Source: UBA6136 sp964386975 (GTDB taxonomy: Bacteria; Pseudomonadota; Gammaproteobacteria; Methylococcales; Methylococcaceae). Taken from it: 64,000 nucleotides of DNA. How positions within the stretch are numbered: the first letter of the stretch is position 1; each line of letters starts with the position of its first letter. Positions 17,932 to 27,771 of this stretch are shown here, in pieces. Below the pieces are notes generated by a model. The model was not told the DNA's origin and did no database searches. It saw nothing but the letters and a program-made list of their open reading frames with translations. A program made the translations under genes and the position numbers. The stretch lies in contig CAYLUS010000005.1 in NCBI GenBank assembly GCA_964386975.1, forward strand, positions 1 through 64,000, given 5' to 3'.

Positions 17932-18132
17932 TCACTTAAGCCGCTCTGAAATGTGCCTGCCCAAATCCAACGAATCCGGACAAATCTCTCATTCTGCTTC
18001 GACGAGAACTGCCTAAGCCGCAAGCGGCGCAGGATTTACACTCTCTCCAAAGACTGCTATGGCAGCACTTGCCGCCGTTTTCAGTATCAACGCCGCATTT
18101 AGGTCACGGTCGATGACTCATCCGCAGTCACA
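17932..18132 (-). pseudogene. Decayed C-terminus of an IS200/IS605-family TnpB
   Basis: Read on the minus strand from 18132, the frame gives CDCG, a TGA stop, then VIDRDLNAALILKTAAS and VFGESVNPAPLAA before further stops, ending SERLK-TGA at 17932. The zinc-finger CxxCG followed by DRDxNAA (the last RuvC-like catalytic aspartate) is the hallmark C-terminal region of TnpB. At least two internal stops and the missing upstream part show it is dead. No tnpA or flanking hairpin ends are obvious. Confidence 0.75.
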
Positions 18133-18199
18133 CTACGGAGACCCGGTAGGTGCCAGGCAACTGGCGGTCCCACCGGGAACATCAGATGAAGATGAGTGA

Positions 18200-19222
18200 T
18201 TACTGCGGGAAACCCACAAACACACGCAGCCCCGCATTATTCGGCCCAAAAACCGCGCCACCGATGTTTCCGTTCGCGTTGATGGCCAAGGCTTTTGATT
18301 CTCCAACTGGGTTGACATTCAACATGGAATATTCTCGCGTCTTGATATCGTACTGATAGGCCTGATATCCAACGCCCGGTTTAATGCCATACAAGGACAA
18401 CTGGGTCTTGTTATTGATGCCGGTCACAGAAGTGCCATCAGCGCCAGGCGCCATGATGTTGATCAGCGCTCCATTTCTCGAGAGGTAGCCTTTCATTCCG
18501 CCCTGAGGGTCCAGATAGCGTCCTGCAAAGATCCGTGGATTACCGCCTGGACTCAGAAGTGCCGAGACCGCACGATTGGGCGTCTGAGAGATTGTGAGCT
18601 GATTATTTGAGGTACGCAGCCGATAGGCTTTCGATACGTCGTTGGTTGAGCCGCTGATGATACCGATGTTATTAATGGAATCCATGGTTGTCGTACCCCC
18701 CAGCCGAGCATTAAGTTCCTTGAATTTTCCGGTCCTCAGATTGTAGCTAAAGTAGCCACGTGAGCCAAACTGATCCAGATAAAGACCGCCAATGAGTCCG
18801 TTGTTGCTGATCACCTCCAGTGTGGTCTGGAGAGCCTCTGGGTAGTCCAACAGTTGAAAACCGTCACCGTCCAGAATGAGTCCGTGCTCAAGCAATCTAT
18901 TATTCGCGAAATCGAATAATCTAGCCGAGCCGACCGCGACACCTGCATTATTAACCGCTCTGATAGCGGTGTCTCGGGCACCCGGGTAATCCAGATCCAG
19001 GGTCAAAATCCCTTGTGAAAAAATAAAGCCGTGATTCCTTAGCTCATTGATATTAGGATCAACAGACGAGTAACTCCCTACCATGTAGTTACTGTTGTTC
19101 ATTGCAAGGAAGGTGATACTCGACGTAGCAGGAAACTCGGCACTGGTCGCGAACGAGAAGTCTCTGGCCTGGATCGGCGAGATAATCAGGAAGCCAAACA
19201 GAAGCAGAAGTGCTTTTTTCAT
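18200..19222 (-). CDS. Secreted HAF-repeat protein, paralogue 1
   Basis: A 340-residue exported protein with a clear signal peptide (MKKALLLLFGFLIISPIQA). It has repeated units of the HAF type (probable extracellular repeat): HGFIFSQGIL, DYPGARDT, INNIGIISGS, VNNAGVAVGS. Such repeats probably form a beta-propeller-like fold; the function is unknown. The reading frame is open for a further 61 codons upstream, but the ATG at 19222 has a GGAG ribosome-binding site and begins the signal peptide, so it is the real start. It is one of three similar genes in tandem on the same strand. Confidence 0.8.
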   Translation of the reverse strand: MKKALLLLFGFLIISPIQARDFSFATSAEFPATSSITFLAMNNSNYMVGSYSSVDPNINELRNHGFIFSQGILTLDLDYPGARDTAIRAVNNAGVAVGSARLFDFANNRLLEHGLILDGDGFQLLDYPEALQTTLEVISNNGLIGGLYLDQFGSRGYFSYNLRTGKFKELNARLGGTTTMDSINNIGIISGSTNDVSKAYRLRTSNNQLTISQTPNRAVSALLSPGGNPRIFAGRYLDPQGGMKGYLSRNGALINIMAPGADGTSVTGINNKTQLSLYGIKPGVGYQAYQYDIKTREYSMLNVNPVGESKALAINANGNIGGAVFGPNNAGLRVFVGFPQ

Positions 19223-19839
19223 TTTGTCTCCAGGAGGATTCATAGTGAATTGGAAAATCAGGGGTTTATAAAAACGCATCGGAGAAGAATGGATCCGATT
19301 GTATTCACAAAGCGTTTTGAAGCATGGGTTGGTTATCTGTAAGAGGAACAATATTACCATCCTGCGATGCGAAAAGGCCTGATAATTAAGACAGGGATCA
19401 TTCAACGGTCAACGCTAATTCACGTGGCATTCAAATATGCTCAGAATTGACTTTATTCGTGGTCATGAGACATGTGTATTGACCAATATCCATGCCAGAT
19501 CATTGCAGCGCCAGAGTTAGCAATGCCTCAACCAAGCGAGATCAGCAGCCACTCAAATCCTTTGGCAGGAGGTGAGTGGCATACAGCGAAACTGAGCGGA
19601 GCCTTGCATCCACTCAATATTTAACGGGTCATTAGTCCTGCCGGATCGGAGATCGGGAACGAGACCAAGGGCAAAGACCGCGTTCCGTCGGTGAGTTGAC
19701 GCTAGTTGATTCGGGCGTGGCGGTGGCACATGCTCTGCCCGCTACGCCCGTGTGTGATCTAAATTTAAAACGACCAAGTCGGGCAAAATCGACAAACCAC
19801 CACCCATGGGGTAAAGGATGTCAGAAACTCAACAACCCA
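19223..19839. other. 617-base intergenic stretch between HAF genes
   Basis: No supported gene. A GC-rich inverted repeat CGGGCGTGGCGG (19712-19723) and CCGCTACGCCCG (19739-19750) forms a 12-bp stem with one G-U pair and a 15-base loop. It lies about 90 bases upstream of the 3' end of HAF paralogue 2 on the opposite sense, so it could end its transcript. The rest shows no recognisable element. Confidence 0.4.
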
Positions 19840-20862
19840 CTATTGAGGAAAAGCCAGAAACACTTGATCCGCATTGCCATTGTTGCGGTACATTATCCCT
19901 GCAATATTTCCATTGGCATTAATCGCGCGGGCCTCTGCCTGACCCTGTGGGTTGACGTTCAGCTGGCTATAGGATCGAGTCGCAGGATCATATTGGAAGG
20001 CTTGTACACCTTGGGCCCCCATGTTGGCCGACAGAGAAAGTTGGCCCCTGTTGTTGATTCCGTTCACTTCGGACGCGTTTGCAGCCGGTGGCAGGATGTT
20101 AATCAGTTGTCCGTTTCTGGAGAGATAGCCTGTGAACGCTCTGTTCGGGTCGATATATTTCCCTGCAAACATTCTTGGATTGCCACCTGGACTGATAAAC
20201 GCGGTCATCGCTTGGCTTGGCGTCGGAATCAGCGTCAGCTGACTGTTTGAAGTCCGCACGCGATAGGCCTTCGAGGTATTGTTTGTCGATCCGCTGATGA
20301 TGCCACTGTTGTTGATAGCGTTGATGCTGGTGGGGCCATTCAAACGTACGTTAAGATCTTTAAACCTTCCTGTTCGGATGTTGTATGTAAAGTAGCGGTC
20401 ATCGTTGAATGCGTCGGTATACCGTCCAGCAATGAGACCGTTATTACTGATCACATCAAGCAGAGTGAACTTGGCATCAGGGTAGTCGAGGAGCTGAAAC
20501 CCGTCGCCATTCATGATCAGCCCATGTGTGATGAAGTTGTTGGTGGCAGGATCAAACAACACCGCGTGGCCAACCGCAACACCCGCATTATTGACGCTTT
20601 TGATAGAAGTGCTTGTAGCCCCCGGGTAATCTTGATCAATTGATAGTATCCCTTGGGAAAAGACAAAGCCATGATCTCTTGCCCGCAACTGATTGGGGTC
20701 AAAAAGTGTATAACTTCCAACAATATAATTGTTTTTGTTCATGGCGATCGTGCGAACCATGGCGCCAGCGGGAAGTTCAGGACTGATGCTGTAGGAATAT
20801 TCCTGAGCGTAAAGAGAGGGGAGGAAGAAAAGGTGGATGAGAAGGAAAAAGGCCTTTTTCAT
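19840..20862 (-). CDS. Secreted HAF-repeat protein, paralogue 2
   Basis: Also 340 residues, with signal peptide MKKAFFLLIHLFFLPSLYA and the same order of repeats as paralogue 1: GFVFSQGILS, DYPGATSTSIK, VNNAGVAVGHA, DVISNNGLIAG, INNSGIISGSTN. The C-terminal part is the most conserved (LSRNGQLINI, VNGINNRGQLSL) and ends VFLAFPQ. The frame extends 28 codons upstream, but the ATG at 20862 starts the signal peptide. The long gaps either side suggest that each paralogue has its own promoter. Confidence 0.8.
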   Translation of the reverse strand: MKKAFFLLIHLFFLPSLYAQEYSYSISPELPAGAMVRTIAMNKNNYIVGSYTLFDPNQLRARDHGFVFSQGILSIDQDYPGATSTSIKSVNNAGVAVGHAVLFDPATNNFITHGLIMNGDGFQLLDYPDAKFTLLDVISNNGLIAGRYTDAFNDDRYFTYNIRTGRFKDLNVRLNGPTSINAINNSGIISGSTNNTSKAYRVRTSNSQLTLIPTPSQAMTAFISPGGNPRMFAGKYIDPNRAFTGYLSRNGQLINILPPAANASEVNGINNRGQLSLSANMGAQGVQAFQYDPATRSYSQLNVNPQGQAEARAINANGNIAGIMYRNNGNADQVFLAFPQ

Positions 20863-21620
20863 TTGATTATTCCATGGATGCCAATTTGAGAGGATTTTAG
20901 TTAATTCACCGGAGGGCTTTGTGCTGTCTTGTGAAGAATACGACATACCATCACTTCCCTGGCGCTAGAGTCCAACAAGCGATCGATCGAGATTCTATGC
21001 TGTCTTCTGGCCACGCCCCTGTCAATCCATTGCCTTTTCTAATAGAAGAGGATGCCACAGTTGGGCGTTTATTTTGTTGATGGTTTCATGCACGTGATGC
21101 GCCTGGGCAAAACCGATCGGCGTGGGCGCCCTCTCGAGTGCCACCCAACGAGCGGCAGAGTGTCCGGTTCTTATGATCTGGATTTTTTCCAAATTTGATG
21201 GCTTGGACCAGGCACGAGAGGGTGCTTTTTGCTTAAACCATGTTGACAGTCGGTAACTTGGGCTCTGCAGCGGAAAACCCGAATGTAATCCGGCTAGACC
21301 CGATTGAGGGTGGCTACAGGAACCGCTTCACGCTGGATTTCCCCAAGAAGGAAGGTACCGACTGCCTATTGTTGGTTTAGAAAGCGCGGCCCTATTGCGC
21401 CTCTCGCTTGCCTCATCTTGGTCTTTATGCGCCGTCAACAACCCGATCTTGAAATGACGTGCCGCGCCCCACGTCTAGGAAAGTTTTTCTACTGCACCTT
21501 TTTGGCGCCCACAATGCCGGGTCTAAATGCTTGGGTTCGTCATATTTCAAGATGGAGGCCGCCTCAAGCACATATCAGGGAGGCATTACGAATCCCTGAA
21601 GATTTTAGTGATGTAACTCC
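20863..21620. other. 758-base gene-poor stretch between HAF genes
   Basis: The only plausible coding piece is a 46-codon frame on the plus strand (21240-21380) containing NPNVIRLDPIEGGYRNRF and ending LLLV-TAG. It reads like real protein but is too short to identify and may be a gene fragment. A longer plus-strand frame at 21304-21717 overlaps HAF paralogue 3 antisense and has poor composition. Nothing else is recognised. Confidence 0.35.
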
Positions 21621-22640
21621 TTACCGTGGATACGCGATATACACCTTTTGGTGCTCAGCCATCGCGTCGCTTAAAGAGCCCGCGATAATACCGTTGACAT
21701 TGATCGAAAATGCGTAGGTTTCGCCCGTTGGATTGACATTCAATAAGGAGTATTCTCGGGTAACCATGTCATATTGATATGCCTTGTAACCCTGCTGTGT
21801 ACTCACTGTTATGCTGAGCTGCGTTTTATTATTAATGCCGGTCACCGCGGTCGGGTCCGATAGACTTGTTGGTGAAATGTTAATAATGGATCCATTTCTT
21901 GAGAGGTATCCGATGGGATTTTGATTCGCGTCATTGTAATAGCTCCCTGCGAAAATATTTGAATTGCCGCGCGGGCTTATGAAGGCCGACTTTGCTGTGC
22001 TTGGCGTCTTCGAGATCGTTAGCTTCATAGTCGAGGCAGTCAAGCGAAACGCGCGCTCATCGTTGTTGGTGACCCCGCTGATCATGCCGCGCTCACTGAT
22101 CGCGTTTATCGAGGTGGAGCCATTCAGACGGGCAGTGATCTGCTTGAATCGGCGCGTCTTCAAGTTGTAGGTAAAGTACCCTCTGGCACCAAACTTATCG
22201 TTAAAATGACCTGCAATCAATCCGTTGCCATTGATTGCATCGAAATACGTATTTCGTGCATCGGGGTAATCGAAAAGCTCGAATCCGCTGCTGTTCTTGA
22301 CCAATCCATGAATCGTATAGGTATTACCATCTGGATTCAGGGTCATAGCATATCCAATAGCAACTCCCGTGTTGTTCAAACCAACCAATACGGTCGACTT
22401 AGCGCCCGGGTAATCCTGATTTAGAGATAAAACGCCTTCCGAAAAAATATATCCATGATAGAGAAAATCAACACCATTCCAGAGCATATACGTGCCGGCA
22501 ATGGTATTGGAATTGTTGATGACACCATTCTGGATTCTGGAATTAACTGGAAACTCCGCACTGGTCGCGTAGGAAAACTCTCTGGCGAACAGGGAAGGCG
22601 CCATAAACAGGCAGACACTGAGTAAAAAGGCTTTTTTCAT
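21621..22640 (-). CDS. Secreted HAF-repeat protein, paralogue 3
   Basis: A 339-residue exported protein with signal peptide MKKAFLLSVCLFMAPSLFA and HAF-type repeats (HGYIFSEGVLS, DYPGAKSTVLVGL, LNNTGVAIGYA, INGNGLIAGHF, LSRNGSIINI). It shares the overall plan and length of the two genes downstream on the same strand, so the three arose by tandem duplication. It differs from them at many positions, so the duplications are not recent. The function is unknown; the proteins are probably periplasmic or surface-exposed. Confidence 0.8.
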   Translation of the reverse strand: MKKAFLLSVCLFMAPSLFAREFSYATSAEFPVNSRIQNGVINNSNTIAGTYMLWNGVDFLYHGYIFSEGVLSLNQDYPGAKSTVLVGLNNTGVAIGYAMTLNPDGNTYTIHGLVKNSSGFELFDYPDARNTYFDAINGNGLIAGHFNDKFGARGYFTYNLKTRRFKQITARLNGSTSINAISERGMISGVTNNDERAFRLTASTMKLTISKTPSTAKSAFISPRGNSNIFAGSYYNDANQNPIGYLSRNGSIINISPTSLSDPTAVTGINNKTQLSITVSTQQGYKAYQYDMVTREYSLLNVNPTGETYAFSINVNGIIAGSLSDAMAEHQKVYIAYPR

Positions 22641-22859
22641 TTTTTATTTTCTGGGACAGGTTGTCGGGGGCGTTGAGGGACAACGTCATGAACGCCGTTT
22701 GAGGGGCTTTCATTACTCGCCTTCTTAAAATAAAAAAGGCAGTAGCAAGCCCACAGGCAACAGGGTTATGGTGTCGCTTACCCCACGGACTGTCAAACGA
22801 TTAAGCTTGAATTCGGGTTCGTGGATCCAACCTCCCCTGAGCTACAGTTCGCATCGGTC

Positions 22860-25025
22860 ATGAATCCTACATCCATTTCCTTCACACGGAAGGAGGCATT
22901 GACCAATGCCCTCCAGAGTGGCCATTGGTCACTCGCTCAATCGCTGGCCATTGCCTTACTGTCGATGTCCCCCGAGGATACCTTCGGCTGGAAAGCCTTG
23001 GGGGTATCCTTGCACCTTCAGGCAATCCATGGGGAGGCGAGGGCGCCGATGGAGCGCGCCGTTCTCCTGGACCCGGACGATCTTGAGGCACATCTCAATC
23101 TGGGCTTGTTTTACCAGGCGATCGCGGCACTGGTTGCATCAAAAGAGGTATTTGCCGCCGCGCTCGCCATTTTTCCAAACTCGGCCGATCTGCACGCCAA
23201 CCTCGCCGTAACCTTGCATCGTCTGGGCGATAAGGAAGGCGCCGTGGATCACTGTCGATCAGCCATCCTCTGTCATCCGCAATTGGCCGTGGCCTATGCC
23301 AATCTTGGCTTGCTCCTAGAGTCAATGGCATCGAGCGAAGAGGCGATCGTGGCTTATCAACGCGCCGTGTATCTGATACCCAAAAATCTTGAAGCCCGGA
23401 ATAATCTCGCCCTCTGTCTGATGGGATCGCACAGGGCTTTTGCTGCCATTGGCTGGCTTCGGTCGGTTCTCATCCTTAATCCCAGCCATGCCGATGCTTG
23501 CAACAACCTGAGTCTTGTTGAAAAACAGAGAGGGCGTTATTCATTCGCCAGAACCCTTCTCGAGCGGGCACTGGTGATCCATCCCGCGTTCGCCGCGGCC
23601 TTTAATAATCTTTCCACTCTGGATCATCAGGCGGGCGCATTCGAGGCATCCGCGTTCTGGGCCTTGAGGGCGCTCATGATCCAGCCTGAGATGGCCGATG
23701 CGTATTCGAATTTCGGCAACGCCCTTTTTGGGATGGGACATCCGGATCAGGCCCTTCTGGCGCTTCGCCGGGCAATCCAATGTGATCCGAGCCATGCCAA
23801 CAGTTATAGCAATCTTGCCGTGGTGCGCTATCGCCAGGGCGAATTACCTGAAGCGGTTTTCTCATCCCAGCGAGCCTTGATATTAGCCCCTGATCACGCG
23901 CCCACCTGGAGCAATTTAGGGGTCATGATGACATCTCCAGACACCCCAGTGTCTGCTCTTGCTTTTACCCGGCGGGCCGTGATCATTGATCCTTCATCCG
24001 GACTGGCATGGACCAACGCCGGCGTTGCGCATCATGAGGCAGGACACTATCGAGAAGCGCTCGATGCCTACAATCAGGCGATTGCGCTCGAGCCACTGGA
24101 CCCTGCTGCACATTGCAATCGGGGCCAGACGCACCTCCTTCTCGGCCATCTGATGCAAGGCTGGTGCGACTATGAATGGCGATACCGCGATGTTCTGACG
24201 CAGGTCAGACCGCGAGAGCCGCAATCGCGCCGATTTGATCCTCGCCAGGGGTTTATGGGCCGGACGCTGCTCCTCCATCATGAACAAGGGCTTGGAGATA
24301 CTCTCCAGTTCTCTCGCTATGCGTCCCGAGCCGCGGATCTTGGGGCCAGGGTCATCCTGGAAGTACAAATGCCCTTAAAACCCCTGATCATGGGGATGGA
24401 CCCGCGCCTCAAGGTCATAGCCCCTGAGGAAGAATGTCCTCCCTTCGATGGGCATTTCTCGCTGCTTTCGCTGGCGGGCCACTTTGAATCCGAGGGAGAA
24501 GCGCCGCCCCAGCCGGGGGGGTACCTGAAGGCACCTGCATCCCGCCTCGAGATCTGGCGGCAGGCCTTAGGTCCTCGCATTAAGCCGCGGGTGGGCCTTT
24601 GCTACTTCGGACACCCAGGCCACAGTCGAGATCACCTGCGCAGCATTCCCTGGCGGGTTTTCAAAGAGATTGTCAGCCAACATCAGGATTTTTATCTGCT
24701 GCACACACAGGAAAGGCCTGCCGATACCTCAATAATCCGCGATACGCCCGAACTCCATTGCCCCGCGATTGGTGATTTTGAAGATACCGCGGCTTTGATT
24801 CAGTTGATGGATGTCGTCATTTCTGTGGACAGTTGTGTGGCGCATCTGGCGGGTGCCTTGAATGTCCCGGTCTGGGTCCTGTTGCAAGAGGTGCCGGATT
24901 GGCGCTGGCTCACCCAGGGCCGGCGCACCCGCTGGTATGCCAGCATGAGGCTTTTCAGGAAAGAGAGCGGATCGGGATGGACGCCCGTGCTTGATGCCGT
25001 GCGAACGGCACTGGAGGCTTTTTAA
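22860..25025 (+). CDS. TPR protein with GT9-like glycosyltransferase domain (1)
   Basis: The N-terminal ~430 residues are a solenoid of about a dozen tetratricopeptide repeats (patterns such as A.AYANLGLLLESMASSEEAI and AYSNFGNALFGMGHPDQAL). The last ~260 residues resemble the nucleotide-sugar-binding half of heptosyltransferase-type GT9 enzymes: HHEQGLGDTLQFSRY, CYFGHPGHSRDH.RSIPW and SVDSCVAHLAGALNVPVWVLL. Such TPR-GT fusions are thought to glycosylate proteins or polymers; the acceptor is unknown. An in-frame GTG at 22821 would add 13 residues; neither start has a good ribosome-binding site. It ends 49 bases before the convergent TPR-GT9 gene 2. Confidence 0.75.
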   Translation: MNPTSISFTRKEALTNALQSGHWSLAQSLAIALLSMSPEDTFGWKALGVSLHLQAIHGEARAPMERAVLLDPDDLEAHLNLGLFYQAIAALVASKEVFAAALAIFPNSADLHANLAVTLHRLGDKEGAVDHCRSAILCHPQLAVAYANLGLLLESMASSEEAIVAYQRAVYLIPKNLEARNNLALCLMGSHRAFAAIGWLRSVLILNPSHADACNNLSLVEKQRGRYSFARTLLERALVIHPAFAAAFNNLSTLDHQAGAFEASAFWALRALMIQPEMADAYSNFGNALFGMGHPDQALLALRRAIQCDPSHANSYSNLAVVRYRQGELPEAVFSSQRALILAPDHAPTWSNLGVMMTSPDTPVSALAFTRRAVIIDPSSGLAWTNAGVAHHEAGHYREALDAYNQAIALEPLDPAAHCNRGQTHLLLGHLMQGWCDYEWRYRDVLTQVRPREPQSRRFDPRQGFMGRTLLLHHEQGLGDTLQFSRYASRAADLGARVILEVQMPLKPLIMGMDPRLKVIAPEEECPPFDGHFSLLSLAGHFESEGEAPPQPGGYLKAPASRLEIWRQALGPRIKPRVGLCYFGHPGHSRDHLRSIPWRVFKEIVSQHQDFYLLHTQERPADTSIIRDTPELHCPAIGDFEDTAALIQLMDVVISVDSCVAHLAGALNVPVWVLLQEVPDWRWLTQGRRTRWYASMRLFRKESGSGWTPVLDAVRTALEAF

Positions 25026-25074
25026 GGTCTAGCGATCGATCGCCCCAAGAGGACTGCATCCGGCACCCGGCCCG

Positions 25075-27006
25075 CTAGGAAATGCGTTCGGGCCCTGAAA
25101 GCGCAACCTGAAGATCGGCGGCGACCCTCTCAAGTGTGCCTTTCCAGACACGACTTGCATCCTGGCGGTAAAGCCGGACACCGGGGTACCACGGGCTATC
25201 CTTGCGATCCAGCATCCATCGCCAGTCGGGAATAGAGGGCAACAGAACCCAGGTGGGCGAACCCATTGCCGCCGCCAGATGGGCGACACTGGTATCGACC
25301 GAGATCACCAGATCCAGATGCGCGATCAGGGCAGCCGTATCCGCAAAATCCATAATAAGATCGTGCATCAGGTGCAGGTTGGGAATGCCATGGGAGAAGG
25401 CCATATCGGCTTCGCGCACCTCTTTTTGCAAGAGGTAAAAGTCAACGTCCTGTCGGAGTATCGGGTCAAACGCGGAAAGCGGAATGCTCCGCGCATGATC
25501 CCCTGAATGCCGGGGATTGCCGCTGACAACAATACCGACCTTTTTTCGCTCCCCAGGGCGCAAATGGGCGCGCCAGTGTTTGACCCGCGAGGGCAGGGGG
25601 ACAATATAAGCAGAGAGCATCGGCAGACGCTGGTCATCGATCCCAAGCGCAAAGGGCAGGGACATCAATGGAAACTGAAAATCCTGCGCAGGGACAGGGT
25701 CGCCGGGAGCGATAACCCCTTTAACCTTGAGGTCAGCGAAAAGGGCCTTGAGTGCTGAGGGGACCTCGAGCGTCACCCGCGCACCCATTTGTGTCAACAC
25801 TTCACCAAAACGCACAAACTGGATCGTGTCGCCAAAGCCCTGCTCGGCGTAAAGCAAGATGGATTGGCCTTGAAGAGAGACTTTTCCATCCCACTCCGGA
25901 AACTTCCCAGCCCTTTTTTTGATGTTCAAGGGCGGATGCAGAAATCGCCACTCATAGAATGCCCAGCCGGTCTTGAAACGACCTCTCAAGAGATGCGCGA
26001 GGGAGCGGTTCCAATGTGCCTCAGCAAAATCCGGCTTGATTGTCAGTGCATGCTCGAAGGCCCTCTCGGCCTCTGAGGGATTGCCGAGTTCATAAAGGCC
26101 AGTGCCGAGATTCATGTAAGCCTCGGGACAATTTTCAAGGCGCTGAATGGCAATGCGGTAGCACCGAACGGCCTCTTGTAAAAGGCCACCCGACTTTAGG
26201 GCATTGCCCCTGTTGATCCAACTTCTTGGATCATTGGGAGTGAGTGTGGTGCTTCTTTGATGCAGGACGCTCGACTCAAGAAAGCGGTGACCCTCACGAC
26301 ACAGATTACCCAGGTTCCCATAGCCTTTGGGGTCTGAGGGAGCAAGAATGATGACCTGCCGATAAAGACCATCGGCTTCGGACAGACGCGATAGCCCCCT
26401 CAGAAGATTGCCAAGCTCAAGCCGCGCGCCGACATGCGCCGGAGCGAGATGCAGACATTGCCGGAAGCCGTGTTCTGCTTCGTTGACGGCATCACCCGCT
26501 TTTTGCAAGGTCTGCGCCAGAAGGTAGTGCGCCTGATGCAAATCGGGCGCAAGTAAAAGCGCCCTTTGAAGTAGGCGGATGCGTCCGTCGGATCTCGCGT
26601 CCGATTCGCTTGCTAACGTAAGGGTCAGGTTCAGGTAGAAGACCGGTGATCCTGGCTCCAAAACAAGACCACGCCTGTAGCAGGCCGCAGCGGCCGTGAC
26701 ATTGCCGCTCGATTGGAAAAGATTACCCACAGCCGCATGGATGCCGGGATCCTGGATGCCGATTCGAAGGCTGCGACCGAGAAACCAAATGGCCGCCTCC
26801 ATTTTTCCAGCGTGAAGAAGATCCTGCGCGGTGGCCAGATAAACGGCCGACTCTGAGGGGCTTTGGAGTAACAGCCGCTGCAACGATATGGTCTCAGGCG
26901 CAGGTATGGTCACAGGGCGGTTAAGGGTTTCACCGATGGGGCGCTGAAACGCCGGGGTAGCGAGGGTCTTTCCATTGCAGGGGTCATCATACGCTCTGGG
27001 CGCCAA
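25075..27006 (-). CDS. TPR protein with GT9-like glycosyltransferase domain (2)
   Basis: 643 residues from a TTG at 27006. A stop lies upstream and no ATG occurs until codon 69, so the start may be this TTG or a GTG at 26913. TPR repeats occupy residues ~50-340 (YGNLGNLCREGHRFLESS, AYMNLGTGLYELGNPSEAE). The C-terminal third has YAEQGFGDTIQFVRFGEVL, VVSGNPRHSGDHARSIPL and SVDTSVAHLAAAMGSPTWVLL, then the PDWRWMLDRKDSPWYPGVRLYRQ block shared with genes 1, 3 and 4 of this set. It is convergent with gene 1. Confidence 0.75.
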   Translation of the reverse strand: MAPRAYDDPCNGKTLATPAFQRPIGETLNRPVTIPAPETISLQRLLLQSPSESAVYLATAQDLLHAGKMEAAIWFLGRSLRIGIQDPGIHAAVGNLFQSSGNVTAAAACYRRGLVLEPGSPVFYLNLTLTLASESDARSDGRIRLLQRALLLAPDLHQAHYLLAQTLQKAGDAVNEAEHGFRQCLHLAPAHVGARLELGNLLRGLSRLSEADGLYRQVIILAPSDPKGYGNLGNLCREGHRFLESSVLHQRSTTLTPNDPRSWINRGNALKSGGLLQEAVRCYRIAIQRLENCPEAYMNLGTGLYELGNPSEAERAFEHALTIKPDFAEAHWNRSLAHLLRGRFKTGWAFYEWRFLHPPLNIKKRAGKFPEWDGKVSLQGQSILLYAEQGFGDTIQFVRFGEVLTQMGARVTLEVPSALKALFADLKVKGVIAPGDPVPAQDFQFPLMSLPFALGIDDQRLPMLSAYIVPLPSRVKHWRAHLRPGERKKVGIVVSGNPRHSGDHARSIPLSAFDPILRQDVDFYLLQKEVREADMAFSHGIPNLHLMHDLIMDFADTAALIAHLDLVISVDTSVAHLAAAMGSPTWVLLPSIPDWRWMLDRKDSPWYPGVRLYRQDASRVWKGTLERVAADLQVALSGPERIS

Positions 27007-27165
27007 GGCAACGGCGGGTGGTCATGACGATCGGCACAATACAGAGCGGCCAGATGGGCTTGGCTGGCCGCAGGAAGGGGCGGAGCGGCCCTGTCGTGAC
27101 AGTCCCTCCCGGGAGCGATAAAATCCACATTAATTATCGAGGATGACTCCGTCACAGCGAATGTC

Positions 27166-27771
27166 ATGTTAAAGCGACTCTTGTGGCTGAAGGCCTTGAT
27201 CGGCATTGCATGGATACCCAGCGCGACGGGTGATGTCTATCGCTTCGAGGGGAAGTCCGGGACTGTCTATTACGCGGAAAGACCGTCGGCTGGAAAGGCA
27301 ACGGGGGTCCCCCCGCGGCCTCAAGATGCCATTCACGGCCCTCTGCGCCGGGTGCCCACGATGGAAAGCGTTGACGCGTTGCCCCAGGGTTCAACGGACA
27401 TCGATCATTGGATCGCTCAGGCTGCAACGACCTACGAATTGGACCCGAAACTGCTGCACGCGGTGATCGGCACCGAATCGGCTTATAACCCGTTTGCAGT
27501 CTCACCCAAAGGAGCCAGGGGGTTGATGCAGCTCATGCCTGCAACTGCGGCTCGTTTTCGTGTTGATGATCCCTTTGATGCGCGTGAAAACATCCTGGGG
27601 GGCAGTCGTTATCTCAGGAGTCTGATGGGACTCTTTAATCAGGACGTCGAACTGGCGCTTGCGGCCTACAATGCCGGTGAGCAGAACGTCATCCGCTATG
27701 GTCACCGAATCCCGCCTTTCCAGGAGACGCAGTCCTACGTCTCCAAGGTCTTGAGCCGCTACCGACGCTGA
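27166..27771 (+). CDS. Lytic transglycosylase (SLT family)
   Basis: A 201-residue periplasmic enzyme that cleaves peptidoglycan glycan strands to 1,6-anhydro products. It has an N-terminal hydrophobic signal (residues 1-22), a short DUF4124-like segment (DVYRFEGKSGTVYYAERP), then a Slt35/70-like catalytic domain with catalytic Glu104 in GTESAYNPFA, GLMQLMP at 119-125 and AAYNAGE at 166-172. It sits at the 3' end of the T6SS operon, and its last 13 bases overlap the last gene of that operon on the other strand. A role in making gaps for the secretion apparatus is possible but unproven. Confidence 0.9.
   Translation: MLKRLLWLKALIGIAWIPSATGDVYRFEGKSGTVYYAERPSAGKATGVPPRPQDAIHGPLRRVPTMESVDALPQGSTDIDHWIAQAATTYELDPKLLHAVIGTESAYNPFAVSPKGARGLMQLMPATAARFRVDDPFDARENILGGSRYLRSLMGLFNQDVELALAAYNAGEQNVIRYGHRIPPFQETQSYVSKVLSRYRR

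Noticed and set aside
21304..21717. 137-codon plus-strand frame overlapping HAF paralogue 3
   Set aside because: It overlaps a real gene antisense, has no ribosome-binding site and no family resemblance.
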